Shown here: in pieces, positions 8,756 through 17,262 of the stretch | Layout: every line of letters starts with the position of its first letter | How positions within the stretch are numbered: the first letter of the stretch is position 1 | From: BJHQ01 sp964654285 | GTDB lineage: Bacteria; Planctomycetota; UBA11346 | Reading direction: 5' to 3' | Assembly (NCBI GenBank): GCA_964654285.1 | Contig: CAZZJC010000009.1 | Span: 62,001-126,000, forward strand | DNA: 64,000 bases | Notes under the pieces: generated by a model | What the model was told of the DNA's origin: nothing | The model's input: the letters and a program-made list of their open reading frames with translations, nothing else | Databases searched by the model: none | Position numbers and translations under genes: made by a program

Positions 8756-9379
8756 ATGAAAACCTCCTCGCTATGGACGACCGCCATCGTCCTCCTTGCT
8801 GCCGTGGGTTGCGGTGATCGGTCTCAGACCGAGACGCAGCCGAAGCAGACCTGGCATCAACCGTGGTCCGCGACCACCGTCGACATGCCCGACTGGGTGC
8901 GTGATCCGTCGCGCGATGGCAAGTTCATCGCCACCTACGGTTCCGCCCTGCGCGGGGAACTCGCCCTGTCGGAACAAAAGGCCGAAGCCGTCGCCAACGC
9001 CCGCAAGGAACTGGCGCGGATGATGTACGTGAAGATCCAGTCGGCGTTCCAGAGCTATGTCGCCGAATCCGGCGTCGGCAGCGATGCGACCGCGACCCGC
9101 TTCGTGCAGGATGTGTCGCGCCAGGTGTCGGTCGTCGGGATCAAGAACACCGTGGTGCGCGAACAATGGATCAACCCCAAGACCGACGAACTGTTCGTCT
9201 GGGTCGTGGTCGATCCTACCCTTGCCAACCGCCTCGCCGCCGAGGTCGGCACCACTGCCAAGCAGGAAGCCGCCAAGGATCCCGCGCGCGCCGCCCACCT
9301 CAATGCCAAGCTCGCGAGCGACAACGCCTTCGCCGAGCTCGATCGCACCCTCGACCAGCAATTCAAGAAGAAGGACTGA
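8756..9379 (+). CDS. LPP20-type lipoprotein paralogue
   Basis: A 207-residue lipoprotein; the signal peptide ends AAVGC. It shares with the previous gene the mature motif PDWVRDPSRDG, a helix AVANARKELARMM, FVQDVSRQVSVVGI, a strand LFVWVVVD, and a charged C-terminal helix ending FAELDRTLDQQFKKK. The two are clearly diverged duplicates. The start lies only 17 bases beyond a strong hairpin. The next gene begins two bases after the stop, so they are co-transcribed. Confidence 0.72.
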   Translation: MKTSSLWTTAIVLLAAVGCGDRSQTETQPKQTWHQPWSATTVDMPDWVRDPSRDGKFIATYGSALRGELALSEQKAEAVANARKELARMMYVKIQSAFQSYVAESGVGSDATATRFVQDVSRQVSVVGIKNTVVREQWINPKTDELFVWVVVDPTLANRLAAEVGTTAKQEAAKDPARAAHLNAKLASDNAFAELDRTLDQQFKKKD

Positions 9380-9381
9380 CG

Positions 9382-10404
9382 ATGCCCGTTTCCCCAGGTT
9401 CATTCCGCTCCGCGTTTCTCGCCCTGCTCGCCGCCGCCGCCTGCGCCGGTGAACCCGCCTGGTTCGCCAACCGGCCGGCCGATGACAAGAACCTCTATGG
9501 CGTCGGGGTCGGCAAGGAGGCCGCGACCAGCAAGTCCGCCGCCCAGGCCGACCTGGTGGAGCAGCTCATCGTCTCGGTGAGCTCCTCGCGCGAGACCACC
9601 ACCGCCGCCAGCACCAAGGCGACCGATGGCAAGGTCGAGGCCAGCCTGGCCGAGGACTACAGGCAGCAGGTGAAGAGCGCGTCCGACGTGCCCTTCCTCG
9701 CCGGCGCCGAGATCGCCAAGCAGGAAACGGTCGATGGTGCCGTTTTCACCCTGCTCAGCCTGGAACGGAAGAAGTTCACCACCGCCGCCCTCGCCCGCGT
9801 CGCCGATCTCGATCGCGTGATCGGCAAGGGGCCCGAGGCCCAGCCGGATCCGCTCACCGGCGCCTGGGTCGAAGCCGCGCGTGGCATCGTCATGGCCGCA
9901 TCGGAACGCGAGATCCTGCGTTCCATCCTGATCGGCCAGGGCGCCGCCGTGCCGGACAGCCCGGTTTCGGCGCTGGAGGTCCGCCGCCTGCTCGGCGGCC
10001 TCATCCACCCGCCGGTCCTGGAACTGGTCAAACCGGGCGAGGCGCCCGGCGTGCGCGATGCGCTGCTCGACTGCGCGGATGGACTCGGATACACCATCGC
10101 CCTCAAGCCGGAGGAAGCCCGCTACCGAGTGAACATCGTCGAAAAGAAGCGCATGGTGCCGATCGACCGCGAAGAAGGCTCACGCTGGTACAAGGTCACC
10201 ATCACCGGCGCGGTCACCGTGACCAACAAGGCGACCAAGCAGGTCGTCGGCTCGCTGGAAGCCAGCGCCAGCGCCACCAGCACCCTGTCGGAAGCCGACG
10301 GCCAGGCCAAGGCGCGCGAGGCCCTGATCAAGAAGCTGGGCGACGAGATCCGTCGCCGCCTGCTGCCGATCTTCATCGCTGATCGCACGGATAAACCCAA
10401 GTGA
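9382..10404 (+). CDS. Secreted LPP20-like protein
   Basis: A 340-residue exported protein with a cleavable signal peptide (SAFLALLAAAACAG) rather than a clear lipobox. The mature N-terminus PAWFANRPADDKNLYGVGVG and the helix SAAQADLVEQLIVSVSSS match the LPP20-like core of its neighbours. The second half has its own domain: LGGLIHPPVLELV, ALLDCADGLGYTIALKPEEARYRVNIVEK, then a beta-rich YKVTITGAVTVTNKATKQVVG and a final helix AREALIKKLGDEIRRRL. That layout parallels the C-terminal half of the 386-residue paralogue at 6.7 kb. Function unknown; periplasmic by inference. Confidence 0.7.
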   Translation: MPVSPGSFRSAFLALLAAAACAGEPAWFANRPADDKNLYGVGVGKEAATSKSAAQADLVEQLIVSVSSSRETTTAASTKATDGKVEASLAEDYRQQVKSASDVPFLAGAEIAKQETVDGAVFTLLSLERKKFTTAALARVADLDRVIGKGPEAQPDPLTGAWVEAARGIVMAASEREILRSILIGQGAAVPDSPVSALEVRRLLGGLIHPPVLELVKPGEAPGVRDALLDCADGLGYTIALKPEEARYRVNIVEKKRMVPIDREEGSRWYKVTITGAVTVTNKATKQVVGSLEASASATSTLSEADGQAKAREALIKKLGDEIRRRLLPIFIADRTDKPK

Positions 10405-10497
10405 TCCGATCCTGTCGCTGATCCCCGGAAGCATCCGCCCGCTTCACTCTTCCTGCCCCGTCCACCCGTCTCATTCCACCCCAGCCCGAGATCCTCC

Positions 10498-11982
10498 ATG
10501 CGCCACCTCGTCCCCGCCCTCGCCCTGATCCTGGCCGCCGGTTCCGGCGTCGTGTACGCCGGCGATGCCGCCGACTCGCACCAGCGCTCCGCCGCTGAAG
10601 CCGACAAGGCCTTCGCCGAACTGGATCGCGAGCTCGCCCGCCTCGCCAACGAGGATCCCGCGACCAAGGTCATCGCCGCCACCAAGGCCAAGGCCGATGC
10701 GGTCGCCGCCGCCGACAGCGGCAAGGCCGGCGGCGCCGGTCCCGACCAGCTGCCGGCCGCCGGTGGTCAGGCCCCGAGCGTGACCCTCAATCTGATCACC
10801 ACCTCGGGTGGCGATCCGATGAGCGAGATGGACCAGGTCATCAGCAGCCAGGGCCTCAAGCCCGGCATCCAGGACAAGAACGGCAAGACCCTGATCATCG
10901 CCACCGGCTTCAGCCAGGTGCAGGGCAAGCCCGGTACCGTCGACTGGGCCGCCGCCCGCATCGCCGCCTACAACATGGCCGAACTGCGCGCCCGCGCCGA
11001 GATCGCCAAGCAGTTGAGCGTTGAAGTCCTCAGCGGCCGCCAGACCGCCCTGCTGTCGAACAGCGGCGAGATCGAGGATCCCACCCTGCCCGCCGCCTCG
11101 AAGGAGGACATCCTCAAGAAGGCGCAGGTCGCGACCCCCGCCGAAGTCGACGCGCAGCTCAAGAAGCTGGGCGCGAAGGTCGATCCGGATGCTCCGATCG
11201 AGAAGAAGCGGCTGGTCCTGGGCGAGGCCTACGAGTCCTATGTCCGCACCCGCTGCGCCGCCGCGATGGAAGGCTGCGCCACCCTGGCCGTCACCGAAGG
11301 CCCGATCGAGGGCAATCAGGGCATGGTGGTCGGCATCGTGTGGTCGGAAAACCTCGCCAAGCTGTCGCACCTCTTCACCCGCGCCGCCGCCGACCTGCCG
11401 CCCAAGCCGCCCGCCATCGGCAAGCGCCTCGAAGAGCAGATCCCCACCGACCCGATGCGCCTGCTGCGCTGCTTCGGCGTGCAGCGCTGCGTCGACGAGA
11501 CCGGCGAGATCATCCTGGTCGCCTACGGCCAGGGAGGCTTCGTCTCCGCCAGCCCTGCGATGCGCGCCACCGCCCTCCAGGCCGCCTGGGGCACCGCCGG
11601 CAACAACGCGCTCGCGGCGCTGAAGTCCTTCGTCTACGAGAAGACCACCAGCAACGAAGACCAGGAGATGGCCCAGCTCGCGGCCGAGGTCGAGAACACG
11701 ACCACCAAGAAGAGCGAGGCCACCGTCCAGCGGGCGGAAAAATACCTCGCCCACATCAAGTCGGGCGGAGGTTCCTTGAACATCACCGGCCAGGCGACCT
11801 TCAAGCGCTGGTCGGGCAAGGTCGACGGCAGCGATGTCGCCGGCGTGGTCCTCACCTGGTCGCCGCGTTCGATGCGCCTCGCCAAGGGCGCCTCCGCCGG
11901 CAAGTCGGACGCCGCTCCGGGCAACCCGACCGGCGGCACCGGCGGCAAGGGAGCCGGCACCACCATGGATCCGAGCTGGTAG
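10498..11982 (+). CDS. Secreted hypothetical protein of the lipoprotein block
   Basis: A 494-residue protein with a signal peptide ending VYAGDA. I do not recognise a named family. A short helical region (ADKAFAELDRELARLA) and a Gly/Pro linker lead to a core with TLIIATGFSQVQGKPGTVDW and ARIAAYNMAELRARAEIAKQL, which echoes the LPP20 strand-helix pattern. Two Cys pairs follow (TRCAAAMEGCA and LLRCFGVQRCV), then a Gly-rich tail. The AFAELDREL motif also occurs at the ends of the neighbouring lipoproteins. It is probably part of the same envelope system. Confidence 0.65.
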   Translation: MRHLVPALALILAAGSGVVYAGDAADSHQRSAAEADKAFAELDRELARLANEDPATKVIAATKAKADAVAAADSGKAGGAGPDQLPAAGGQAPSVTLNLITTSGGDPMSEMDQVISSQGLKPGIQDKNGKTLIIATGFSQVQGKPGTVDWAAARIAAYNMAELRARAEIAKQLSVEVLSGRQTALLSNSGEIEDPTLPAASKEDILKKAQVATPAEVDAQLKKLGAKVDPDAPIEKKRLVLGEAYESYVRTRCAAAMEGCATLAVTEGPIEGNQGMVVGIVWSENLAKLSHLFTRAAADLPPKPPAIGKRLEEQIPTDPMRLLRCFGVQRCVDETGEIILVAYGQGGFVSASPAMRATALQAAWGTAGNNALAALKSFVYEKTTSNEDQEMAQLAAEVENTTTKKSEATVQRAEKYLAHIKSGGGSLNITGQATFKRWSGKVDGSDVAGVVLTWSPRSMRLAKGASAGKSDAAPGNPTGGTGGKGAGTTMDPSW

Positions 11983-12044
11983 CAGCGGGCATCACAGGCA
12001 CAGCGCCTACCGCAGCCAACCCGACGATCCGGAGAGCCGCACCG

Positions 12045-12275
12045 ATGATTTCCGCCATCCTGCGCCTGATCGTTGGGCTGGGCCTCCTGGGTTTCGCCGC
12101 GTTCTTCTATAAGACGAACCGGGCGGCGCTCCTGTCCGACAGTCAGACCGTCATGCTCTTCGGCCAGGACCTCGGCCTGTCCGGTCAGACGGTCCTGATC
12201 GGACTCGGGGCGTTCGCCCTGCTCGGACTGCTGCTGGCGATTTTCGGGCTGGTCGGGTTGATGTGGAAGAAATAG
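12045..12275 (+). CDS. Small two-helix membrane protein
   Basis: A 76-residue protein with two predicted membrane helices (about 5-20, and 46-73 with the core LIGLGAFALLGLLLAIFGL) and a short polar loop. No family recognised. It sits 62 bases after the 494-residue secreted protein and 52 bases before another small membrane protein. Confidence 0.6.
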   Translation: MISAILRLIVGLGLLGFAAFFYKTNRAALLSDSQTVMLFGQDLGLSGQTVLIGLGAFALLGLLLAIFGLVGLMWKK

Positions 12276-12327
12276 CGTCGATGACTTTTCCCCTGCCCGT
12301 GCAACCGCAATCTCGGAAGACCGTTCC

Positions 12328-12690
12328 ATGCAATCCTTTCGCCGTTTCCTGGTGCCGCTCATCCTCATGGCCGTCGGGGCGGGCTGGCTGCTCTCGGAAC
12401 TGAAGATCGTCGATCTGGGGCGCCTGGTCTGGACCTTGAGCCTGCTGTTCTCGGGACTGGCGATCTTCGCCTATCTCGGGTTCAGCCGTTCCACCTTCGT
12501 CGTGGCGGGATTCCTGGTCTGCGCATCGATCATGTCGCTCCTGCGCTATCGGGGAGTATTCACCTTCGAGACCGAGATGCCGACCCTGGTCATCATCCTG
12601 GGGGTGCTGATGGCGATCAACCAGACCAGGCTGGTTCCGCCCGACCGCGATCCCGACACGAAGGATCAGGGGAAAGACCCGGGTAAATGA
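12328..12690 (+). CDS. Small four-helix membrane protein
   Basis: A 120-residue protein with four hydrophobic segments (about 7-24, 30-49, 55-70, 82-97) and a charged Asp/Lys tail. The FRRFLVPLILMAVGAGWLL start is reminiscent of LiaF/DUF5668-type membrane pieces, but the assignment is uncertain. Its stop is one base before the next ATG, indicating co-translation with the 355-residue secreted protein. Confidence 0.6.
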   Translation: MQSFRRFLVPLILMAVGAGWLLSELKIVDLGRLVWTLSLLFSGLAIFAYLGFSRSTFVVAGFLVCASIMSLLRYRGVFTFETEMPTLVIILGVLMAINQTRLVPPDRDPDTKDQGKDPGK

Positions 12691-12691
12691 G

Positions 12692-13759
12692 ATGTCCCTG
12701 CTCAATCGCCTGATCCTGTCCCTGGCGCTCGTCCCGGGTTGCCTGGGTTCGGCCTGGGCCGGCGAGCCGGCCCCCGATTTGCGCCCCGCTGACTCCCGCT
12801 CCGCTGCCGAAGCCGCCATCGCCGAGGCCAAGCTCAACCTCACCCAGCCTGGTCTGCACCGGGCTGGCGACTGGCTGATCGCGGTGCAGGAGGTGGCCGA
12901 GACGCCGGACCTCTCGCGCAAGGTGATGAACCGCGAGATCGCGCTCCAGCGCGCGCGCCGCCAGCTGGCGGACACGGTCGAGGCGACGTTCTTCGCCAGC
13001 GAACGCGAGGCCCTGGGCGCGCGCTGGAAGGTGGTCGAGAAGGTCGTCTCGGTGAATCTGAGCGGCGCCGTCATCCTGGGCGAGACCACCCAGTTCACCC
13101 CCCGGGTCGTGCTCGCGGTACGCAGCGGCGGCGTGACCCGCAACGACATCCTCGGTGGACATGCCAGCCTGGCGGCCCTGCTGGCGTCCGGCCATGCCGC
13201 CGACCCTGAACTTGCCGAATGCGCGCTCAGCCTGCGCGGACCGGCCGAACTCGCGGTACCGGCTGCGATTCTCGCTGGCGGTGCTCCCGCTGGGGACGCA
13301 CGGCCGCGGCTGGCTGCGCTCCTGCGCCTCGGTTCGCGCGACCGCGCCGGTCTGATCGCCTACGCGCAGGCCATGCGCGACCGTAACGAGGTTGCCGAGG
13401 TCGAACTCGCGGTCGCGGCGGTGAAGCGCCTGCCCAAGGATGACGATCCCTGGCTGCCGATCGCCTGCACGCTCGCGTTGTGGGCGCCGCGCCCGGCTTC
13501 CGGCATCGGAGCCGGCATGTTGGCGGTCGCGGTCGGCGAGGGCCAGGACAGCCTGCCGGCACCCGGCGATGCCGCCGCCTGGTTGGAAACCGCGCGGAAA
13601 TACCGGCAGAACGATGACCTGCGCTGCCTGCTCGCCGCCCGCCGCGTGCTGGTGGTCGCCACCGACGCCAAGCAGCGCGCCGAGGCCCAGGCCCTGGCCA
13701 TCGCGACCCTGTACAGTCTCGAATGCTCCAAGGCGGCGAAGGCCCTGGCCGGTCAGTGA
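12692..13759 (+). CDS. Secreted hypothetical protein ending the envelope block
   Basis: A 355-residue protein with a signal peptide (LSLALVPGCLGSAWAG). Early mature residues LIAVQEVAETPDLSRKVMNREIALQRARRQLADTVE (given here as three adjoining blocks: LIAVQEVAETPDLS, RKVMNREIALQ, RARRQLADTVE) look like a divergent LPP20-type helix-strand core. The remainder is a string of Ala/Leu helices without a recognised fold. It follows the four-helix protein by one base. It is the last plus-strand gene before a convergent minus-strand operon. Confidence 0.6.
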   Translation: MSLLNRLILSLALVPGCLGSAWAGEPAPDLRPADSRSAAEAAIAEAKLNLTQPGLHRAGDWLIAVQEVAETPDLSRKVMNREIALQRARRQLADTVEATFFASEREALGARWKVVEKVVSVNLSGAVILGETTQFTPRVVLAVRSGGVTRNDILGGHASLAALLASGHAADPELAECALSLRGPAELAVPAAILAGGAPAGDARPRLAALLRLGSRDRAGLIAYAQAMRDRNEVAEVELAVAAVKRLPKDDDPWLPIACTLALWAPRPASGIGAGMLAVAVGEGQDSLPAPGDAAAWLETARKYRQNDDLRCLLAARRVLVVATDAKQRAEAQALAIATLYSLECSKAAKALAGQ

Positions 13760-13804
13760 ACCCCCTTCAGGCGCCGGGAACCAGTAGCGATTCAGCCAAA
13801 ATTC

Positions 13805-13836
13805 GCGCATCTTGCATGTAAAAATCGCAAGTGCGC
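13805..13836. terminator. Bidirectional hairpin between convergent operons
   Basis: GCGCA(t)CTTGC at 13805-13815 pairs with GCAAGTGCGC at 13827-13836, a 10-bp stem with one bulge and an A-rich loop. It lies in the 167-base convergent gap. On the minus strand it is followed by GAATTTTGG, which supports termination of the uvrC operon. Confidence 0.55.
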
Positions 13837-13926
13837 CCCAGATGCAAGGCGGGAGGAAGGAGTGCGGCGGCGCCACATGACTGACGACCAACGCAGCCGG
13901 TGGGGTGCAATTGCGGTTTTTCAGGT

Positions 13927-14502
13927 TCAGAGCGCGAGGATGTGGTCGAGGCGCAGCTGGCGCAGCTGGGTTTCGACCTGCCGGCTGACTTTGCTGACTT
14001 TCAGGCGGAGCGGGGCGCTGTCCTGGGCGAGGCGGAGCATCCAGGCGACCACGACGGAATTGATCTGCTGCACGGCGGTCAGGTCGACGGTGATGGCGCC
14101 GGCGGTGAGGCCTTGCAGCCAATCGTGGCCGGGATGGCTCGACAGGTTGGGATAGGTCGTCGCGTTCGCCTTCGGCTTGATCACCAGCGCATCGGGTGCG
14201 TGGGTTTCGATCAGGAAGGGCACGTCGGGGAAGGACGGATGCGCGTCGGCGATGGGCAGGCGGAAGATGGTCAGGGCCGAACGGGCGGGGCCATGCACGT
14301 TGGTGAAGGTGAGCATGCCGTGGTCGCGGGCGGCGATCAGCACCGCGAGCGGCAGGCGTTTGACCCCATTGCAATCGATGGATTCGCCAGGCGGAACCGA
14401 TTCCAGACGGCGGCGCAGCTCATCGTTGCTCAGGCTGCCGATCTGGAGGAGGGGAATGGGCATGTGATCGTTTGATGCAGGAGTGTGCATTCCGGCCAAC
14501 AT
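13927..14502 (-). CDS. STAS-domain-like regulator
   Basis: A 191-residue cytoplasmic protein. The C-terminal half fits a STAS (anti-anti-sigma) fold: strand AITVDLTAVQQINS, helix VVVAWMLRLAQ, strand PLRLKVSKV and a final VETQLRQLRLDHIL helix. In SpoIIAA-like proteins the phosphorylated site reads Asp-Ser; here it is Asn-Ser (INSV), so phospho-regulation may be altered. The N-terminal half (ELRRRLESVPPGESIDCNGV, AVLIAARDHGMLTF) could be a second degenerate STAS repeat. It starts 3 bases after the uvrC stop, with AAGGATC upstream of the ATG, so it is the third gene of the exonuclease-uvrC operon. Confidence 0.6.
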   Translation of the reverse strand: MLAGMHTPASNDHMPIPLLQIGSLSNDELRRRLESVPPGESIDCNGVKRLPLAVLIAARDHGMLTFTNVHGPARSALTIFRLPIADAHPSFPDVPFLIETHAPDALVIKPKANATTYPNLSSHPGHDWLQGLTAGAITVDLTAVQQINSVVVAWMLRLAQDSAPLRLKVSKVSRQVETQLRQLRLDHILAL

Positions 14503-14505
14503 GAC

Positions 14506-15960
14506 TCAAGATCCTTTTTCCTTCCCCGTAACACGGTGTACGGCGTTCTTTTGCAGGAGGTGGAAGTAGCGCCGGCAGAAGCGGTGCGCCTCGTCGCGCA
14601 CGCATTGCAGCAGACGCAGGCCGGGATCGCGGCGGGGCAGGCGCAATTCGCTGCCGTCGCTGCGGATGATGGTCTCTTCGCGCTTGGCGAGTCCGATGAC
14701 GCAGGGCGGGGATACGCCTTCGGCGCGTGCGGCTTCCAGCGCCTTGGCGACCTGGGCGTGGCCGCCGTCGATCAGCAGGATGTCGGGCAGGTGGCCGGAT
14801 TCCTCGCGCAGCCGGCGCAGCCGGCGGCCGACCACTTCGCGCATCGCAGCGACATCGTTGTTGCCGGGGTCGCCGCTGCCGTCGGCGCCCTTGATCTTGA
14901 AGCGGCGGTAGCCGTCCTTGTCGGGCACGCCGTGGACGAAGCGGACGAGCCCCGCGACGACATGGGTGCCCTGCAGGTGCGCATTGTCGATGCCCTCGAT
15001 GACCTGCGGCGGCGCGGCGAGATCCAGGTGCTCCTGCAGGGCCGTCAGTCCGGCATGGAGGTCGATCACCGGCGCGGCGGGTTCGTCGTAGTCGCGCAGG
15101 CGGCCGCGTTCCTTCAGGCGGTCGAGCGCCTGCACCTGGTCGCGCAGGCGGGCGGCGTCCTCGAAGCGCAGCGCCGAGGCGGCGGCGCGCATGCGCGCGC
15201 CCAGGTCGCGCACGACCTCGGACTTGTTGCGTCCGGTGACGAAGGCACGCAGGGCGCGGATGTCGTCGCCGTAGGCCGCCGCGCCGATCTTCGGCGTGCA
15301 GGGGGCCGAGCACCGCTTGATGTGCCAGTTCAGGCAGGGCGCGAAGTGGCGTCGGTTCGGATCGGCCTCGTGCAGGTCGAGGTCGCAGGTGCGGAAGCGG
15401 AAGGTGCGTTGCAGGAAGTGGTAGGCCCGGCGCAGATCAGTCGAGCTGATGAACGGCCCGAGCAGGTCGACGCCCTCCAGGTCGCGTTCGCGGGTGATGA
15501 ACACGCGGGGGAATTCCTCGCGCGTGATCGCCAGCAGCGGGAAGTCCTTGCCATCCTTGAGCAGGATGTTGAAGCGCGGCTGCAGCTCCTTGATGAGCTG
15601 GTTCTCGACCAGCAGGGCTTCGACCTCGCTGTCGAGGGCGATGGTCTCGATCGTGGCGAGCTCGGCGACCAGGCGGCGGGTCTTGGCCGAGTGCCGCATC
15701 ACCCCGCCCGGCGTGTCCTGGAAGTACGAGGCCACGCGTCTGCGCAGGTCCTTCGCCTTGCCGACGTAGATGACCCGCCCGTCGGCGTCCTTGTAGAGGT
15801 AGCAGCCGGGCAGCGTCGGCACCGCGGCGATCTGGTCCGCGAGGTCGGGCCGGGTCAGGCGCTGGGCGGCGAGCCGGCGCGCGGCTTTTGCCGTGCCAGC
15901 GGGAGCGGCATCGGCCGGAGACGGCTCCGCGTCGTCCGGTTCAGTGGACGAAGGGGTCAT
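14506..15960 (-). CDS. uvrC: UvrC excinuclease subunit, short form
   Basis: A 484-residue UvrC. It makes the two incisions around DNA lesions in nucleotide excision repair. Visible parts are a low-complexity N-terminal extension (about 45 residues), a GIY-YIG nuclease (PGCYLYKDADGRVIYVGKAKDLRRR), a cysteine-containing connector (CLNWHIKRCSAPC), the UVR helix pair that contacts UvrB (AASALRFEDAARLRDQV), and the RNase H-like nuclease domain beginning IEGIDNAHLQGTHVVAG with LLIDGGHAQV. The protein stops about 20 residues after the conserved LQCVRDEAHRF, so the usual C-terminal tandem helix-hairpin-helix domain (family length about 600) is absent. There is no sign of a frameshift, because the next gene starts at once. 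Its start overlaps the end of the exonuclease gene. Confidence 0.93.
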   Translation of the reverse strand: MTPSSTEPDDAEPSPADAAPAGTAKAARRLAAQRLTRPDLADQIAAVPTLPGCYLYKDADGRVIYVGKAKDLRRRVASYFQDTPGGVMRHSAKTRRLVAELATIETIALDSEVEALLVENQLIKELQPRFNILLKDGKDFPLLAITREEFPRVFITRERDLEGVDLLGPFISSTDLRRAYHFLQRTFRFRTCDLDLHEADPNRRHFAPCLNWHIKRCSAPCTPKIGAAAYGDDIRALRAFVTGRNKSEVVRDLGARMRAAASALRFEDAARLRDQVQALDRLKERGRLRDYDEPAAPVIDLHAGLTALQEHLDLAAPPQVIEGIDNAHLQGTHVVAGLVRFVHGVPDKDGYRRFKIKGADGSGDPGNNDVAAMREVVGRRLRRLREESGHLPDILLIDGGHAQVAKALEAARAEGVSPPCVIGLAKREETIIRSDGSELRLPRRDPGLRLLQCVRDEAHRFCRRYFHLLQKNAVHRVTGKEKGS

Positions 15961-16795
15961 CGTCGTCCCCGGTCGGCTGCCAGAAGCGGAAATTGCGCAG
16001 GTATTCCGCCATCGCGAGGTTGCTCTGGGCTTGGCGTTCGATCCAGCCGTGCGCGCCCTCGACCAGGGCGCGTTCCTGTTCCAGGGTCAGGTTCCCTTGC
16101 AGCACGCGGCAGCGCAGGAAGGTGAAATACGTGTCGAGCGCATCGCACATGCAGTAGTCGTCGATGCGCTCGCGCTCGCCGGCTTCCCACAGCTGCTGCA
16201 CCATGTCGCCCTTGGTGCCCATCTTACCGGGCTTGCCGAGCAACTGCGCGCACAGGTTGAGTCCGCCGTTGATGTGCACCGCGCCCGAGTTGCCGAGCAG
16301 ATCCTGGAGGTCGAGGTGGGCCTGGCTGTTGTAGCGGTTGCGCGGCTGGTTGTACGACGGGCCGGTGGATGCGAACCAGTCTGGCACGGAGATCCCGTAG
16401 CGGTAGGCGCAGAGTTCCAGCACCGGCACGTCGAAGAAACGGCCGTTGAAGGTGACCAGGGTCGGCTTGCCGTGCTTTTCCCAGCCCTTCCAGAAGCTGC
16501 GCGTGATCACCTGCGGCCGGAACTTCGGCCGGTCGAGGGTGCGGACCTCGATCAGCGAGCAGTCGGAGGCGACCTTGGCGACCGCGATCGACACCGGCAC
16601 CTGGAAGGTGTGCGGCACGAAGTCCGACTTGCCGCCGCTGGCGGCGAGCAGCTGCTCGCGATAGAGCGCCACCGCCTCGGCGGGGGTCAGCTCGGGCCGA
16701 TCCGGGAAGCGCACGCGCTGGACCAGGCGGCCATCGGCCACGGTCTCGATGTCGAAGACGAGAAATGCAGGGCGGTCGCTCATGCGCGAGACCAT
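15941..16795 (-). CDS. PolB-related 3'-5' exonuclease
   Basis: A 284-residue DEDD-type nuclease of the predicted PolB-like exonuclease family (PF10108). Motif ExoI is FDIETVADG, ExoII is TFNGRFFDVPVLE, and the third acidic site is in YCMCDALDTYFTFLR. ITRSFWKGWEKHGKPTLV lies just before ExoII. It probably trims DNA 3' ends. A start four residues downstream (MSDRPAF) is equally plausible. It leads an operon with uvrC (20-base overlap) and the STAS-like gene, which suggests a repair role. Confidence 0.85.
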   Translation of the reverse strand: MVSRMSDRPAFLVFDIETVADGRLVQRVRFPDRPELTPAEAVALYREQLLAASGGKSDFVPHTFQVPVSIAVAKVASDCSLIEVRTLDRPKFRPQVITRSFWKGWEKHGKPTLVTFNGRFFDVPVLELCAYRYGISVPDWFASTGPSYNQPRNRYNSQAHLDLQDLLGNSGAVHINGGLNLCAQLLGKPGKMGTKGDMVQQLWEAGERERIDDYCMCDALDTYFTFLRCRVLQGNLTLEQERALVEGAHGWIERQAQSNLAMAEYLRNFRFWQPTGDDDDPFVH

Positions 16796-16896
16796 AACCA
16801 GGGTGGCGGCGCAGGAAGCCCCGGCCGGGTCTTCCTTTCCCCGGCCGGCCGGGAGGCCGCCTGGAAAAACGCGGCCTTCCGCCTAGCCTGCCGGGC

Positions 16897-17259
16897 ATGC
16901 CGCTCGCTCCCCTCACCGTCACCCTGTCCGATGGCCAGAAGATCGCCGCGCTCAAGCGCTTCCGCGAACTCTACCAGGACGAGCTGACGAAGATCGAGGC
17001 CGAGCTCACCGACATCCTCACCGCCTCGGCCGAGGCGGATTTCCTCGTGCCCTACCTGGGCGAGCAGACCGAGGTCAGCAAGCTGCGCGAGCGGCGCAAG
17101 GAGGCGGATGTGCTCGAACGCCGGCGCCAGCACGTCGGGGCGCTCATCGACCGGCTCGACCAGGTCATCCCCAAGCAGGCCGACGCCAAGTACAGCCTGG
17201 GCGGCGCCGCGCCGAAGCCGGGTGCCGCTCCAGCCGGGTCCGGCCTGCGGAAGTACTGA
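16897..17259 (+). CDS. Small coiled-coil protein
   Basis: A 120-residue soluble protein, mostly one long charged helix (FRELYQDELTKIEAELTDIL, then VSKLRERRKEADVLERRRQH) with a Gly/Pro/Ala-rich tail. No family recognised. It is separated by three bases from the acetyltransferase gene and is presumably co-transcribed with it. Confidence 0.6.
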   Translation: MPLAPLTVTLSDGQKIAALKRFRELYQDELTKIEAELTDILTASAEADFLVPYLGEQTEVSKLRERRKEADVLERRRQHVGALIDRLDQVIPKQADAKYSLGGAAPKPGAAPAGSGLRKY

Positions 17260-17262
17260 GGC

